Position numbers and translations under genes: made by a program. The notes beneath the pieces are model-generated. The model worked only from the letters and a program-made list of their open reading frames with translations. It searched no databases and had not been told where the DNA came from. From Segetibacter sp. 3557_3 (GTDB lineage Bacteria; Bacteroidota; Bacteroidia; Chitinophagales; Chitinophagaceae), in the NCBI RefSeq assembly GCF_004354985.1, contig NZ_SMSK01000011.1, positions 154,652 through 218,651 on the forward strand: a stretch of 64,000 nucleotides of DNA. The letters are read 5' to 3'. Below are positions 26,582-35,288 of the stretch, piece after piece; the first letter of the stretch is position 1, and every line of letters begins with the position of its first letter.

Positions 26582-27229
26582 TTAAAGGTCGTAATGTCGG
26601 GTGTAATCAAAGTTGTCATCGTCCTCAAGGTCTGTAACGAGAAAGCCAGCATTTCGCTTTTTGCATTCTTCTGCAATCAGGGCGGCTGCTTTACGGGTAT
26701 TGTCTTTGTCGAGATGGCTGAAGGGTTCATCCATGATCAACCACTCAAAGGGTTGCATCAATGCTCTTACAATAGCTATTCTTTGCTGCTCGCCATAGCT
26801 GCAGATACCGGCAGGCTGATTAAGGATGCCCTGTATTCCAAGCCGCTCTGCCATGTCATCAATTACCTCCGGTGGGTAGATGGCAGTTTGCATTACGCGT
26901 TTTAAGTCGATATTTTCGCGGGCGGTAAGGTTCTCGAAAAGCCTAAGGTCCTGGAAAATGATACTTACCTGTTTTTGCCGGATTGTCGCAATGTCGCCTG
27001 CAGGGATGGTCCGAAGGTCACGATCACCATAATATACCATTCCCTCGTAGTCGTGTCGCATTTTAAACAACACATGAACGAGTGTGGTTTTACCTGTACC
27101 ACTAGGCGCTTTTACCTTCACCCATTCCTTGTGCCTTAAATCTACCTCACTGTTCCAAATGCCCGAAGATCTTAGGATAAACCTGTCTTTGAGTGGACGT
27201 GGAACCAGATTTCGAAGCTTTATGTCCAT
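26582..27229 (-). CDS. ABC transporter ATP-binding protein, divergent
   Basis: 215 residues from ATG 27229. Walker A APSGTGKTT (41-49), Q-loop Gln93 in IIFQDL, signature-like CSYGEQQ (143-149, in place of LSGGQ), Walker B LIMDEP (164-169) and D-loop SHLD. At the switch position, where VTHD is usual, the sequence reads VTDLED, so the His is replaced by Asp200. The N-terminus is also atypical, with no clear aromatic A-loop. It pairs with the FtsX-like permease directly downstream. ATP binding is likely; normal hydrolysis is uncertain. Confidence 0.85.
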   Translation of the reverse strand: MDIKLRNLVPRPLKDRFILRSSGIWNSEVDLRHKEWVKVKAPSGTGKTTLVHVLFKMRHDYEGMVYYGDRDLRTIPAGDIATIRQKQVSIIFQDLRLFENLTARENIDLKRVMQTAIYPPEVIDDMAERLGIQGILNQPAGICSYGEQQRIAIVRALMQPFEWLIMDEPFSHLDKDNTRKAAALIAEECKKRNAGFLVTDLEDDDNFDYTRHYDL

Positions 27230-27383
27230 TGATGAATATGCTTAAGTAATCTCACCCGATCTGATGCTCATGAACTTAGGGTGCCGGTCAGCGCACCTGG
27301 TACAACGATGTTATATGTTAACAATGCTAGCCCCCTTACATGGTTTCTACTGACTGGACGGGAACAACCAATTGGTTACGATA

Positions 27384-27411
27384 TAAAAAAAGCTGCACCT
27401 GGGCGCAGCTT
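27384..27411 (-). terminator. Terminator of the DUF4836 gene
   Basis: Stem AAGCTGC (27390-27396) with GCAGCTT (27405-27411), 8-nt loop. Read on the minus strand, the hairpin is followed by TTTTTT. It lies 20 bp past the DUF4836 stop codon. Confidence 0.75.
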
Positions 27412-27430
27412 TTATGTTTTGGAGAGCAGT

Positions 27431-29137
27431 TTATTGCACCGTCGTATCTGTGGAAACTGCAGTACTGTCTACGCCCATACCCGACATCATTTCCTTATTA
27501 CGAGCTTGCTGTTGTTTGATGGATTGTCCTGCAACGGCCATAAAGTTCACAAGTGAGGTAAGGCTGTTTTCTTTTTCATTTTTTGTCCTCAATTCAAAAT
27601 GCCCTTGCGTAAACTTACCCGTGTATTGATCGCTATAAAGCGTCAGGTCTTTAAAAGTTTGCTTTGCACTTACCAGTACACTGTCAAATTTGGTGTCAGC
27701 AGGAATACCAGCCATAATCTTTTCAAAATCGACATAACCGCCGACTGACTTGCCTTTTAAGTCGTTTACCACCGATTTGTTAAGTGCCGCAGTGCCGTTT
27801 TGAGCACGGTATTGTGCTATAACGGTGCTGTCGGTACCGGCAAGAATATATTTTTCGTCAATGGAAACATACATTCCCATTTTGCGCATTGCGGGATTTA
27901 ACAGGTATTGGTTACCATTTTTTACAAGCAACTGTTGAGCAACGAGTTTGTCCATCACCCTATTCAGTTGCGTTTTGTCGCCTACTGTAGCGTTAAACAG
28001 TAACTTCATCGGTAACATAGCCGGTTGGCCTTTGTTAGGTCCATAGTCTGAAGCAATAAAGGCAAGGTCACCTTTAAATACTTTTATCAGTTCTTTCAGT
28101 GTGTAATTGGTGCCCATGAATTTCGTCAGGAAACCATCAACCATTCCACCCACTTCAAGGTAGTTTACCAGCCCGGTAAAAAACTCAGGGTTAAATGCAG
28201 CCACCATAAAGCCGTTGATTGCATTGGACGGATATTTTTCCACCAAACCGAGGTCTAACGAGGGGCCTGAATATTTCGAAAGCAGGTCACCCAATGGTTT
28301 ACTGGAATAACTTTTACTGTTCACGACAACCTTACCTTCTTCGAAATTGAGGGTTGCAGCGGTAATCGAGTTTTCAAAGAGCTCCTTAACCTTTGGTAAG
28401 GGTATGGGCATGTTTTCTACAGATGAAGCAGAATTAACCCACATGCTGGCATCGGACCTGTCTTGCATAAGGTCGCGGAACTCAGAGAGCGATGTTACCG
28501 AAGTTTCCTCTTTGCGGTTAATGTATGCAGCCATTTCAGCCTTAAGGTCGTTGGTTGAATTTACATCCTGCGGTTTATTAAGGTTGTACGATTGTGTTGC
28601 ACTGTCGAATTGCATTCCACCGCTATACGACTTTTGATACGACATTGCAATTACGAGGTCTTTAGCCCATGCAACCATGTTATCGCCATCAAGTACGTAG
28701 GAGTAGTCCTTTTCCTTTTGAACCGAAGCAGTTGGCTTCTTTCTTTTTACATACGCTTCAAGTTTTGCAGCGTCATCAAGTGTGCCCATCATGGTAAAAA
28801 CGCCGCTTCCTTTTCCCATGGCCATACCGCCACCTTTTTGGTCAAAAGAAATATAGATGTCTTCGTCCAGGTCAATACCCGAGTTTTTCAACTCCTCCCA
28901 TTCTTTTCTTCCTTTATCAAAGGCACTATCATTATCACTCGTCAGCGTCTTAAACAGGTTTTCGATGGTTACCTGGCTCTTAATCAATTTATTTTGCAGC
29001 GACTTCGAGTTCAAGCTTGCCACAAAAACTGCCGTCTTTGGAATATGGGTTGTTTGCTTGGGTACTTTTTTCTTACAGGAAGTGCTCAGGGCGGTAATCA
29101 ACATCAACAGCACACTTAAGCGCAGTACAATTTTCAT
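27431..29137 (-). CDS. DUF4836 family lipoprotein
   Basis: 568 residues from ATG 29137. The signal peptide ends ITALSTSC with the lipid-attachment Cys at 21. The mature part starts KKKVPKQTTHIPKTAVFVASLNSKSL, the usual opening of DUF4836 proteins, and continues as a large globular domain without membrane segments. No enzymatic motif is visible and the function is unknown. It stands alone, closed by its own terminator, and diverges from the SusC/SusD block. Confidence 0.85.
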   Translation of the reverse strand: MKIVLRLSVLLMLITALSTSCKKKVPKQTTHIPKTAVFVASLNSKSLQNKLIKSQVTIENLFKTLTSDNDSAFDKGRKEWEELKNSGIDLDEDIYISFDQKGGGMAMGKGSGVFTMMGTLDDAAKLEAYVKRKKPTASVQKEKDYSYVLDGDNMVAWAKDLVIAMSYQKSYSGGMQFDSATQSYNLNKPQDVNSTNDLKAEMAAYINRKEETSVTSLSEFRDLMQDRSDASMWVNSASSVENMPIPLPKVKELFENSITAATLNFEEGKVVVNSKSYSSKPLGDLLSKYSGPSLDLGLVEKYPSNAINGFMVAAFNPEFFTGLVNYLEVGGMVDGFLTKFMGTNYTLKELIKVFKGDLAFIASDYGPNKGQPAMLPMKLLFNATVGDKTQLNRVMDKLVAQQLLVKNGNQYLLNPAMRKMGMYVSIDEKYILAGTDSTVIAQYRAQNGTAALNKSVVNDLKGKSVGGYVDFEKIMAGIPADTKFDSVLVSAKQTFKDLTLYSDQYTGKFTQGHFELRTKNEKENSLTSLVNFMAVAGQSIKQQQARNKEMMSGMGVDSTAVSTDTTVQ

Positions 29138-29878
29138 TCTGGTTTAGGTTTTATATATACGAAGATAATTTTTGTTAAAAGCAAATACATATAAATTCTC
29201 AAGTGGTTAATCCCGCTTTACAAACGGTTAAGCAAAGCGTAATTCAATGCGAAATGGTCTGATTGCCAGGCGATTTTCAACATGTTGATTATTGAAGCCG
29301 CTAGCTCATCAGCCGCGGGGGCTTCTAATATTAATTGTTTTAAAATGGCAAACGGTGTGATCGTATGCGCCGACCTGCTTCAATCAAGATTACTCCATCT
29401 TTTGGATCATAATGGACTCATTGTGCTCTTATATGCTGTGGCTGGTCTTTTTTTGACACTGTCTGCACCTGACATGATGTTTATGAGTAGCATAATGTTG
29501 TTCGCTTAACCGCACGTTTGCACAAAGGGTGAAAGTAAGCATCTCACCTCTGGTACCTACAAACGCTTTTTTTTCGGGTAGTTTGATCCGGGTTAAAGTA
29601 AGAAGTCCTTATCCTTTGACTGTTGTATAATTCCTTGTTCAACCTAAATGCATATCAGTAGTCGCTCGTCATTAAAAATAACCGTTCAGCATTAATTAGT
29701 GATTCTTTGCAGCAGTTGCAGGATTTAGCTTGCCTTAGCTGATACTCCTTATTATGCCCATGCCGGGCCTGGATTCATTTCTTACCCAAGAGAAAAGTTG
29801 CCGGTGAAAGCACTGCTTTTACCCAGGCAAACCTGTACATGTTTCACTCTTCATACATTTTAAATTCAAACGTAGGTT
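29138..29878. other. 741-bp intergenic region ahead of the first SusC gene
   Basis: The longest gene-free stretch in the window. It must carry the divergent promoters of the DUF4836 gene (left) and SusC unit 1 (right). An inverted GAAGCC/GGCTTC pair lies near 29295-29327. A 75-codon open frame at 29282-29509 has no recognisable family and was not called. No ECF-sigma or regulator gene is present. Confidence 0.5.
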
Positions 29879-32800
29879 ATGCAAAAACTGCTATGCATTC
29901 TCTTCTGTTTGTCCATGGCTATGGGTAAGCTATGGGCACAAAACAGAACGGTAACCGGCAAGGTAACAGATGAAAAAGGCGCACCCATTTCCGGAGCCTC
30001 GGTAATAGTAAAAGGATCCGGCACCGGCACCACTTCCAACGAGGATGGTTCGTTTCGCATTAATGTGCCGGTTGATGCCAGAACGCTCATTTTTTCGGCT
30101 TTGAATGTGCCCGCTAAAGAAGTTGGAATTGGTACATCGTCTACCGTAAACGTAATTCTTTCAACAGAAGCACGCCGGCTCGACGAAGTAGTGGTGACCG
30201 CACTTGGGATCACCCGCGACAGGAGATCGCTTGGCTATGCCACCCAAAGCCTGAAGTCGGAAGACATCATCGACAAAGGAGAGATCAATATTGTAAATGC
30301 CTTACAAGGTAAGATTGCAGGTGTTGACATCACCGGGGCTGGTGGGGCAGCAGGTGCATCAGCAAACATTAATATCCGGGGAATTACCTCATTTGGTTCC
30401 TTTAACAGCTCAAGTAATCAACCATTATTTGTTGTTGATGGAATACCCATAAGTAATGACGTTGACCGTACCGGCAATTCATTGTTTGACCAGCAGCCTT
30501 CTAATCGCGCGCTCGACCTTAACATGAATGACGTAGAGACCGTTAACGTATTAAAGGGTCCTGCAGCTTCGGTATTGTATGGTTCACGTGCATCTGCAGG
30601 TGCAATCATTATTACAACTAAAAAGGGAGCTGGCGCAAAAGGTAAGGTGAATGTGACCCTTGCCTCATCTTACACCAACCAGCAGGTCTCCGGTTTGCCT
30701 GAGTTCCAAAATGATTATGGTTCAGGTGTCACAGGTTTGTATAATCCGCTTAGTGGTAATTCCTGGGGACCGCGGTTTGGATCCACCCCCTCACTTGCAA
30801 ATGGACTTATTATCAACGGCGTTCCAGTAACAAATTACCGGGCTTACCCGAATAACATCCGCAATTTTTACGAAACGGGCAGCATTCTCGAAAACAACCT
30901 CAATGTAACTTCCGGCGACGCAAAACAAAATGTTGGCCTTTCGATAGGCAATACCAACCAGATCGGCTTTCTACCAAACACCAAACTCAACCGAACCAAC
31001 GTAGGCGTTAAGTTTAACACGATGCTGGGGGAAAGATTTTCGCTTGGTAGTTCGATTAATTATATCAGCACAAACCAAACCGGCATATTACAGGGCAATA
31101 GTCTTGAAGGTGGGCTGATATCTATCTATGGTACCCCACGCAGTATGGACCTTGATTTCTATAAGCAGAATTATAAAAATCCGGACGGATCATTTAACTG
31201 GCCTGTTGCAGGCAGGGAAAACCCGTATTTCAACGCGTACGAAAATCCCCTCACCAGCAGGCTGTCCAGAACAACCGGGAATGTAAAAGTCGGATACGAC
31301 TTTGCAGACTGGCTTAACGTTAGCTATCGCCTGGGAATTGACGCGTATACCGACAGAAGAAAGCGCATTGTAGCAATTGGTTCCCTTGCTGCAAGTGGGA
31401 AGGGCAGGGTTATGGAAGACAATTTCTTTAGAAGTGAACTTAATGGCGACCTGATCATTTCAGCAAAAAAAGACAAGCTGTTTGTAGAAGGGCTTAATGC
31501 GAATTTCCTCGTGGGTCAAAACATCAATAACAGGGTATACCAAAATGTCACTGTTGATGGCACCGAACTGGTAATACCCGGCTATTATAACGTAAGTAAC
31601 GCAGGGGTGCGTAGCGCATCCGGTGAAAGAAACGAAACCCGGCGCATATTGGGCTATTATGCGCAGGCATCTTTTGCTTATAACAACATCCTGTTTCTTG
31701 AACTTACCGGAAGAGCAGACCAGTCATCAACACTTCCTAAGAATAAAAACCTTTATTTCTATCCTTCCATTGCCGGAAGTTTTGTATTTACGGACGCTCT
31801 TCACCTGAAAAGTGATTTTCTGTCCTATGGTAAGGTTAGGGCGAATATAGCCCGTGTTGGGCGTGATGCCGATGTGTACCTGCTGCAAAGCACTTACCTC
31901 GACGCTACATACGGTAATACCAGCGCGGCGTTGTTCAACTTTCCTTATTCTTCTACCCTTGGTTTTACAGCAAGTTCGCAAATTGGCAATGCAAACCTTC
32001 AACCCGAGTTTACGACATCCTACGAGGTTGGAGTTAATCTCGGCTTGTTGAAAAATAGGCTGACCATAGATGCTACCTATTTCTACTCCAGCAGCACAAA
32101 CCAGATCATCGCTGTTGGCATATCACCTTCTTCAGGCTTCCTAACCGAAGTAAGTAATACCGGCGAAATCGTCAACAAGGGCGTTGAGCTTCTCCTGAAT
32201 GGAACCATCATTTCCAACAGGAACTTTAGATGGGATGCCAGTTTAAATTTTACAAGAATACGCAACAAAGTTGTTTCTATTGGTAATGGGGTAATCAGTA
32301 CAGCGGTTAATGGCTTTCGATTTGGAAACGCAGTGCCTTCGATTGTTGAAGGCGAGCCGTATGGCGTAATTATAGGGTTACAGTACCAGCGTAGTCCGGA
32401 TGGGCAACTGCTGATCAATCCTGCCTCCGGCTTACCGCTGGGTACTAATGCAGGAAAAATTATAGCCGATCCAAACCGCGACTGGAACGCCGGCCTGACC
32501 AATACTCTAAAGTATAAAAATCTCTCGCTTTCATTGTTATTAGACTACAAACAAGGTGGTGATATCGTTTCCTGGGGTGCTATTGCTTTCAGGAGTAATG
32601 GCTCACTTAAAGAAACAGGAGTCGACCGGGATCAGCCAAGAATATTCCCGGGCGTAATCCAAACAGCAGATGGTAAATATGTACCCAACAACATCCAGAT
32701 ACCTGCGCAAACTTATTGGCAGGGCCTTGGCCAGACCAGTGGTGCGGGAGAGTTTGGTGTTTTTGATGCAACTACTTTCCGGCTCAGGGAAGTCTCCCTA

Positions 32801-33010
32801 GGTGTTGAACTTCCAGGGGGTACAAGGTCGCGCAAGATTTTCAGTACAGCCCGCTTCACCGTTTTCGGACGTAACCTGTTTTACTACGCACCGAATGCAC
32901 CTTTCGATCCTGAAATGAATACCCAGGGTGCAGGCAACAGCAGGGGTCTTGAACTTCAAAGCGCATTCAACGCACGTAGCCTTGGAGCAAGCCTGCGTTT
33001 AACCTTTTAA
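29879..33010 (+). CDS. SusC/RagA family TonB-linked outer membrane protein (unit 1)
   Basis: 1043 residues from ATG 29879. Signal peptide 1-21 ending LWAQ, then a carboxypeptidase-D regulatory-like domain (about 23-100, beginning NRTVTGKVTDEKGAPISGA), a TonB-box-like DEVVVTALG (104-112), the plug domain (about 118-255, with QPLFVVDGIPI and VLKGPAASVLYGSRASAGAI) and a 22-strand barrel ending in SLGASLRLTF with terminal Phe. It takes up a bound nutrient through the outer membrane using TonB energy. The SusD partner follows after 15 bp. Substrate not predictable from neighbours. Confidence 0.95.
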   Translation: MQKLLCILFCLSMAMGKLWAQNRTVTGKVTDEKGAPISGASVIVKGSGTGTTSNEDGSFRINVPVDARTLIFSALNVPAKEVGIGTSSTVNVILSTEARRLDEVVVTALGITRDRRSLGYATQSLKSEDIIDKGEINIVNALQGKIAGVDITGAGGAAGASANINIRGITSFGSFNSSSNQPLFVVDGIPISNDVDRTGNSLFDQQPSNRALDLNMNDVETVNVLKGPAASVLYGSRASAGAIIITTKKGAGAKGKVNVTLASSYTNQQVSGLPEFQNDYGSGVTGLYNPLSGNSWGPRFGSTPSLANGLIINGVPVTNYRAYPNNIRNFYETGSILENNLNVTSGDAKQNVGLSIGNTNQIGFLPNTKLNRTNVGVKFNTMLGERFSLGSSINYISTNQTGILQGNSLEGGLISIYGTPRSMDLDFYKQNYKNPDGSFNWPVAGRENPYFNAYENPLTSRLSRTTGNVKVGYDFADWLNVSYRLGIDAYTDRRKRIVAIGSLAASGKGRVMEDNFFRSELNGDLIISAKKDKLFVEGLNANFLVGQNINNRVYQNVTVDGTELVIPGYYNVSNAGVRSASGERNETRRILGYYAQASFAYNNILFLELTGRADQSSTLPKNKNLYFYPSIAGSFVFTDALHLKSDFLSYGKVRANIARVGRDADVYLLQSTYLDATYGNTSAALFNFPYSSTLGFTASSQIGNANLQPEFTTSYEVGVNLGLLKNRLTIDATYFYSSSTNQIIAVGISPSSGFLTEVSNTGEIVNKGVELLLNGTIISNRNFRWDASLNFTRIRNKVVSIGNGVISTAVNGFRFGNAVPSIVEGEPYGVIIGLQYQRSPDGQLLINPASGLPLGTNAGKIIADPNRDWNAGLTNTLKYKNLSLSLLLDYKQGGDIVSWGAIAFRSNGSLKETGVDRDQPRIFPGVIQTADGKYVPNNIQIPAQTYWQGLGQTSGAGEFGVFDATTFRLREVSLGVELPGGTRSRKIFSTARFTVFGRNLFYYAPNAPFDPEMNTQGAGNSRGLELQSAFNARSLGASLRLTF

Positions 33011-33025
33011 ACACAATCAATTAAG

Positions 33026-34465
33026 ATGAAAAAACTATTATACCTGGTTCTTTTGCTGACCTCTTTTAGTTCATGCAAAAAATACCTCGACGTAAACACC
33101 GATCCCAACGAGTCCACCGATGCGCCGCCCAAGGTCTTGTTGCCTACTACCTCGGTCGGTATAGCCTGGGTGAATGCCAACAACCTTGGGAGGGCTGCAT
33201 CCATCCTTGTTCAGCACAATGCGGGTGTTCTTGGCGACCCCGACGACTACGATGTTTACCGCCTTGAAGGAACCTTTGAAAACCAATGGAACAATGAATT
33301 ATACCCGGTGATTAAAAACCTGAGGATCATTATTTCAAAAACAGGGGAAACAAGTCCCGCTTACGCTGGTATTGCAAAGCTTCAGATGGCCTATGCATTT
33401 TCTATTGCAACGGATCTTTGGGGCGATGTTCCGTATTCAGAGGCGGGTGTTGGTATGACAATCACCAAACCCCGTTTTGATAAGCAGGAAGACATCTACC
33501 TGGGCAACTCCACACTCGGCATACAGGGCTTGTTCGACCTCGTCCGCGAGGGCCTGGCAGACCTCGACAAAGCGAGCGCCACAAAACCCACTACAGATGA
33601 TATCATCTATGGTGGCGATGTAACAAAGTGGAAAAAGGCAGGCAATACCCTCCTGCTGAAACTTGCAATCCAGGTCTCCAATGTAAAACCTGATGTTACC
33701 AAATCGGTGATTTCTTCGGTATTGACCAGCAACAATTACATCACGAACAATGCAGAGGATTTCGAGGTGAAGTTTTTTGCAGCACTCTACAATCAAAACC
33801 CAATCTATGCCTTTGACTATGGAAACCGAACCACTGAACAAATGATGAGTTCAAGATTTCTCAATTTCATGAGAAATCTAAACGATACCGTTCGACTGGC
33901 AAAGTTTTACACCAAACCCAACGGCATCTTCCAGGGGTATAATAATGGAGATAATGTTGTTGCACCATTACAGGCCGACCGTTCACGTTACAATACCTAT
34001 GTTGTCGGCACATCAGGTGAGGCACCAATACGATTGCTAACCAATTTTCAACGCGCATTTATTCTCGCAGAATCTGCCCTGTTGTTCGGAACGGCCGGTG
34101 ATCCCAACGCACTCTACCAGGAAGGTATTCGCGCTTCTATGACCAAAACGGGAATGACAACGGCTGAAATCAATACCTACTTCGCCGATAATCCCACAAT
34201 CGTTAACCTCACAGGCACTACAGAAGATAAACGTAAACAAATCATCACTCAAAAGTATGTGGCATGGGTAGGTAATGGCATCGAAGCCTACAACGATTAT
34301 CGCCGTACAGGTTACCCGCAATTGGTACCCTCACTGAATGCTGTTGGCGACGATCCGAATGTTATTCCCAAAAGACTTCCGTACAGCACTACCGAAAGTC
34401 AACGCAATCCGAATCAACCCAATCCCCGTCCGCGTACCAACGAAAAAGTGTGGTGGGGTCTTTAA
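33026..34465 (+). CDS. SusD/RagB family nutrient-binding lipoprotein (unit 1, SusD-like_2 type)
   Basis: 479 residues from ATG 33026. Lipobox FSSC with Cys near 17, then KKYLDVNTDPNESTDAPPKVLLPT, the opening typical of the SusD-like_2 branch. TPR-like helices cover the core (YAGIAKLQMAYAFSIATDLWGDVPYSEA). The C-terminal PQLVPSLNAVGDDPNVIPKRLPY is also typical. It forms the lid over the SusC channel encoded just upstream. The next gene, a small lipoprotein, starts 20 bp later. Confidence 0.93.
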   Translation: MKKLLYLVLLLTSFSSCKKYLDVNTDPNESTDAPPKVLLPTTSVGIAWVNANNLGRAASILVQHNAGVLGDPDDYDVYRLEGTFENQWNNELYPVIKNLRIIISKTGETSPAYAGIAKLQMAYAFSIATDLWGDVPYSEAGVGMTITKPRFDKQEDIYLGNSTLGIQGLFDLVREGLADLDKASATKPTTDDIIYGGDVTKWKKAGNTLLLKLAIQVSNVKPDVTKSVISSVLTSNNYITNNAEDFEVKFFAALYNQNPIYAFDYGNRTTEQMMSSRFLNFMRNLNDTVRLAKFYTKPNGIFQGYNNGDNVVAPLQADRSRYNTYVVGTSGEAPIRLLTNFQRAFILAESALLFGTAGDPNALYQEGIRASMTKTGMTTAEINTYFADNPTIVNLTGTTEDKRKQIITQKYVAWVGNGIEAYNDYRRTGYPQLVPSLNAVGDDPNVIPKRLPYSTTESQRNPNQPNPRPRTNEKVWWGL

Positions 34466-34485
34466 CTAACTTGAATACTCTTCGT

Positions 34486-34992
34486 ATGAAATCAAGATAT
34501 TTCTCCTTACTCATCCTACTTTTCCTGGCACTAAACGGGTGTAAAAAAGACGGGTTTGGTCCACTTACCGATAGCAGACCCGAGGTGCCCGTAACGGTGG
34601 CCAACGCCTATGACTATCGTCCCGCGCCAACCGTAAGAGCGTCAAAGGCAGAAAACAAAATTGTCATCACACTACAGGTTCCCGCGAGTTCGGGCAGAAC
34701 CATCAAGGAGGTCACAAAAATAGCGTCCTCAACAACCGCAAATTTTACAGCAATCTATTCGGGAACAACTGTAGGAACCGGTACCGGTAACTTATGGTCG
34801 GCAACACCCATACCGGTAAATGCGCAAACCTATACGTTCACCACAACCTTCGACGAATGGAAAACCAAAACTGGAACTACAGCTGTTCCCGCTTCCGACA
34901 TGTTACTATCGCGCGACTTCTACTTTCAGCTGACACTTGATAATGACCAGGTGGTTATCCCGACAAACATCAGGGTGTGGGTAGTTGACTAA
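34486..34992 (+). CDS. Small surface lipoprotein of SusCD unit 1
   Basis: 168 residues from ATG 34486; an earlier GTG at 34450 overlaps the susD end and would bury the signal peptide. Lipobox LALNGC (Cys near 19) followed by KKDGFGPLTDSRPEVPVTV. The rest is rich in Thr, Val and Ser with alternating beta pattern, suggesting one Ig-like beta-sandwich. No family recognised. Its position as third gene before a terminator suggests an accessory binding protein of the SusCD unit, as surface glycan- or peptide-binding lipoproteins often are. Function is inference from position. Confidence 0.75.
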   Translation: MKSRYFSLLILLFLALNGCKKDGFGPLTDSRPEVPVTVANAYDYRPAPTVRASKAENKIVITLQVPASSGRTIKEVTKIASSTTANFTAIYSGTTVGTGTGNLWSATPIPVNAQTYTFTTTFDEWKTKTGTTAVPASDMLLSRDFYFQLTLDNDQVVIPTNIRVWVVD

Positions 34993-35011
34993 TCCAGCAT
35001 ATTGCTTCAAC

Positions 35012-35043
35012 AAGGGCATCCGGTCTCCGGATGCCCTTTTCTT
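35012..35043 (+). terminator. Terminator closing SusCD unit 1
   Basis: Perfect 12-bp stem (AAGGGCATCCGG at 35012-35023 with CCGGATGCCCTT at 35027-35038), 3-nt loop, then TTTTCTTTTTT. Confidence 0.9.
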
Positions 35044-35078
35044 TTTTGGGCCAGGCTGAATAACATTCTTCAGCAGCC

Positions 35079-35099
35079 GTTGCGTCGCACTCTTGTACT
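35079..35099 (-). repeat. Dispersed 21-bp repeat, form II, copy 2
   Basis: On the minus strand it matches the copy at 23720 in 20 of 21 positions (first base A instead of G). It lies between the unit 1 terminator and the unit 2 SusC gene, so it is probably untranscribed or upstream of the unit 2 promoter. Confidence 0.7.
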
Positions 35100-35288
35100 G
35101 AAGACCCTTTTGCAACGGAGGTGCGGCATAATTAGAGTGACGAAGTGCAGCCAGTCGAGTGGGTTGATCACGAAGGTTGCAGTAGCATAAAAATATTCCC
35201 ATAATCTATTTGCAGCAAAAATGCAATACCGATTGTCAAGTTTATGGGGAATAGAATATATTGCATTCACAATTCAACTTCAACACAC

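Noticed and set aside
29282..29509. Plus-strand 75-codon frame in the gap before SusC unit 1
   Set aside because: No family, no promoter or start context, and odd composition with a hydrophobic end; not better than chance.
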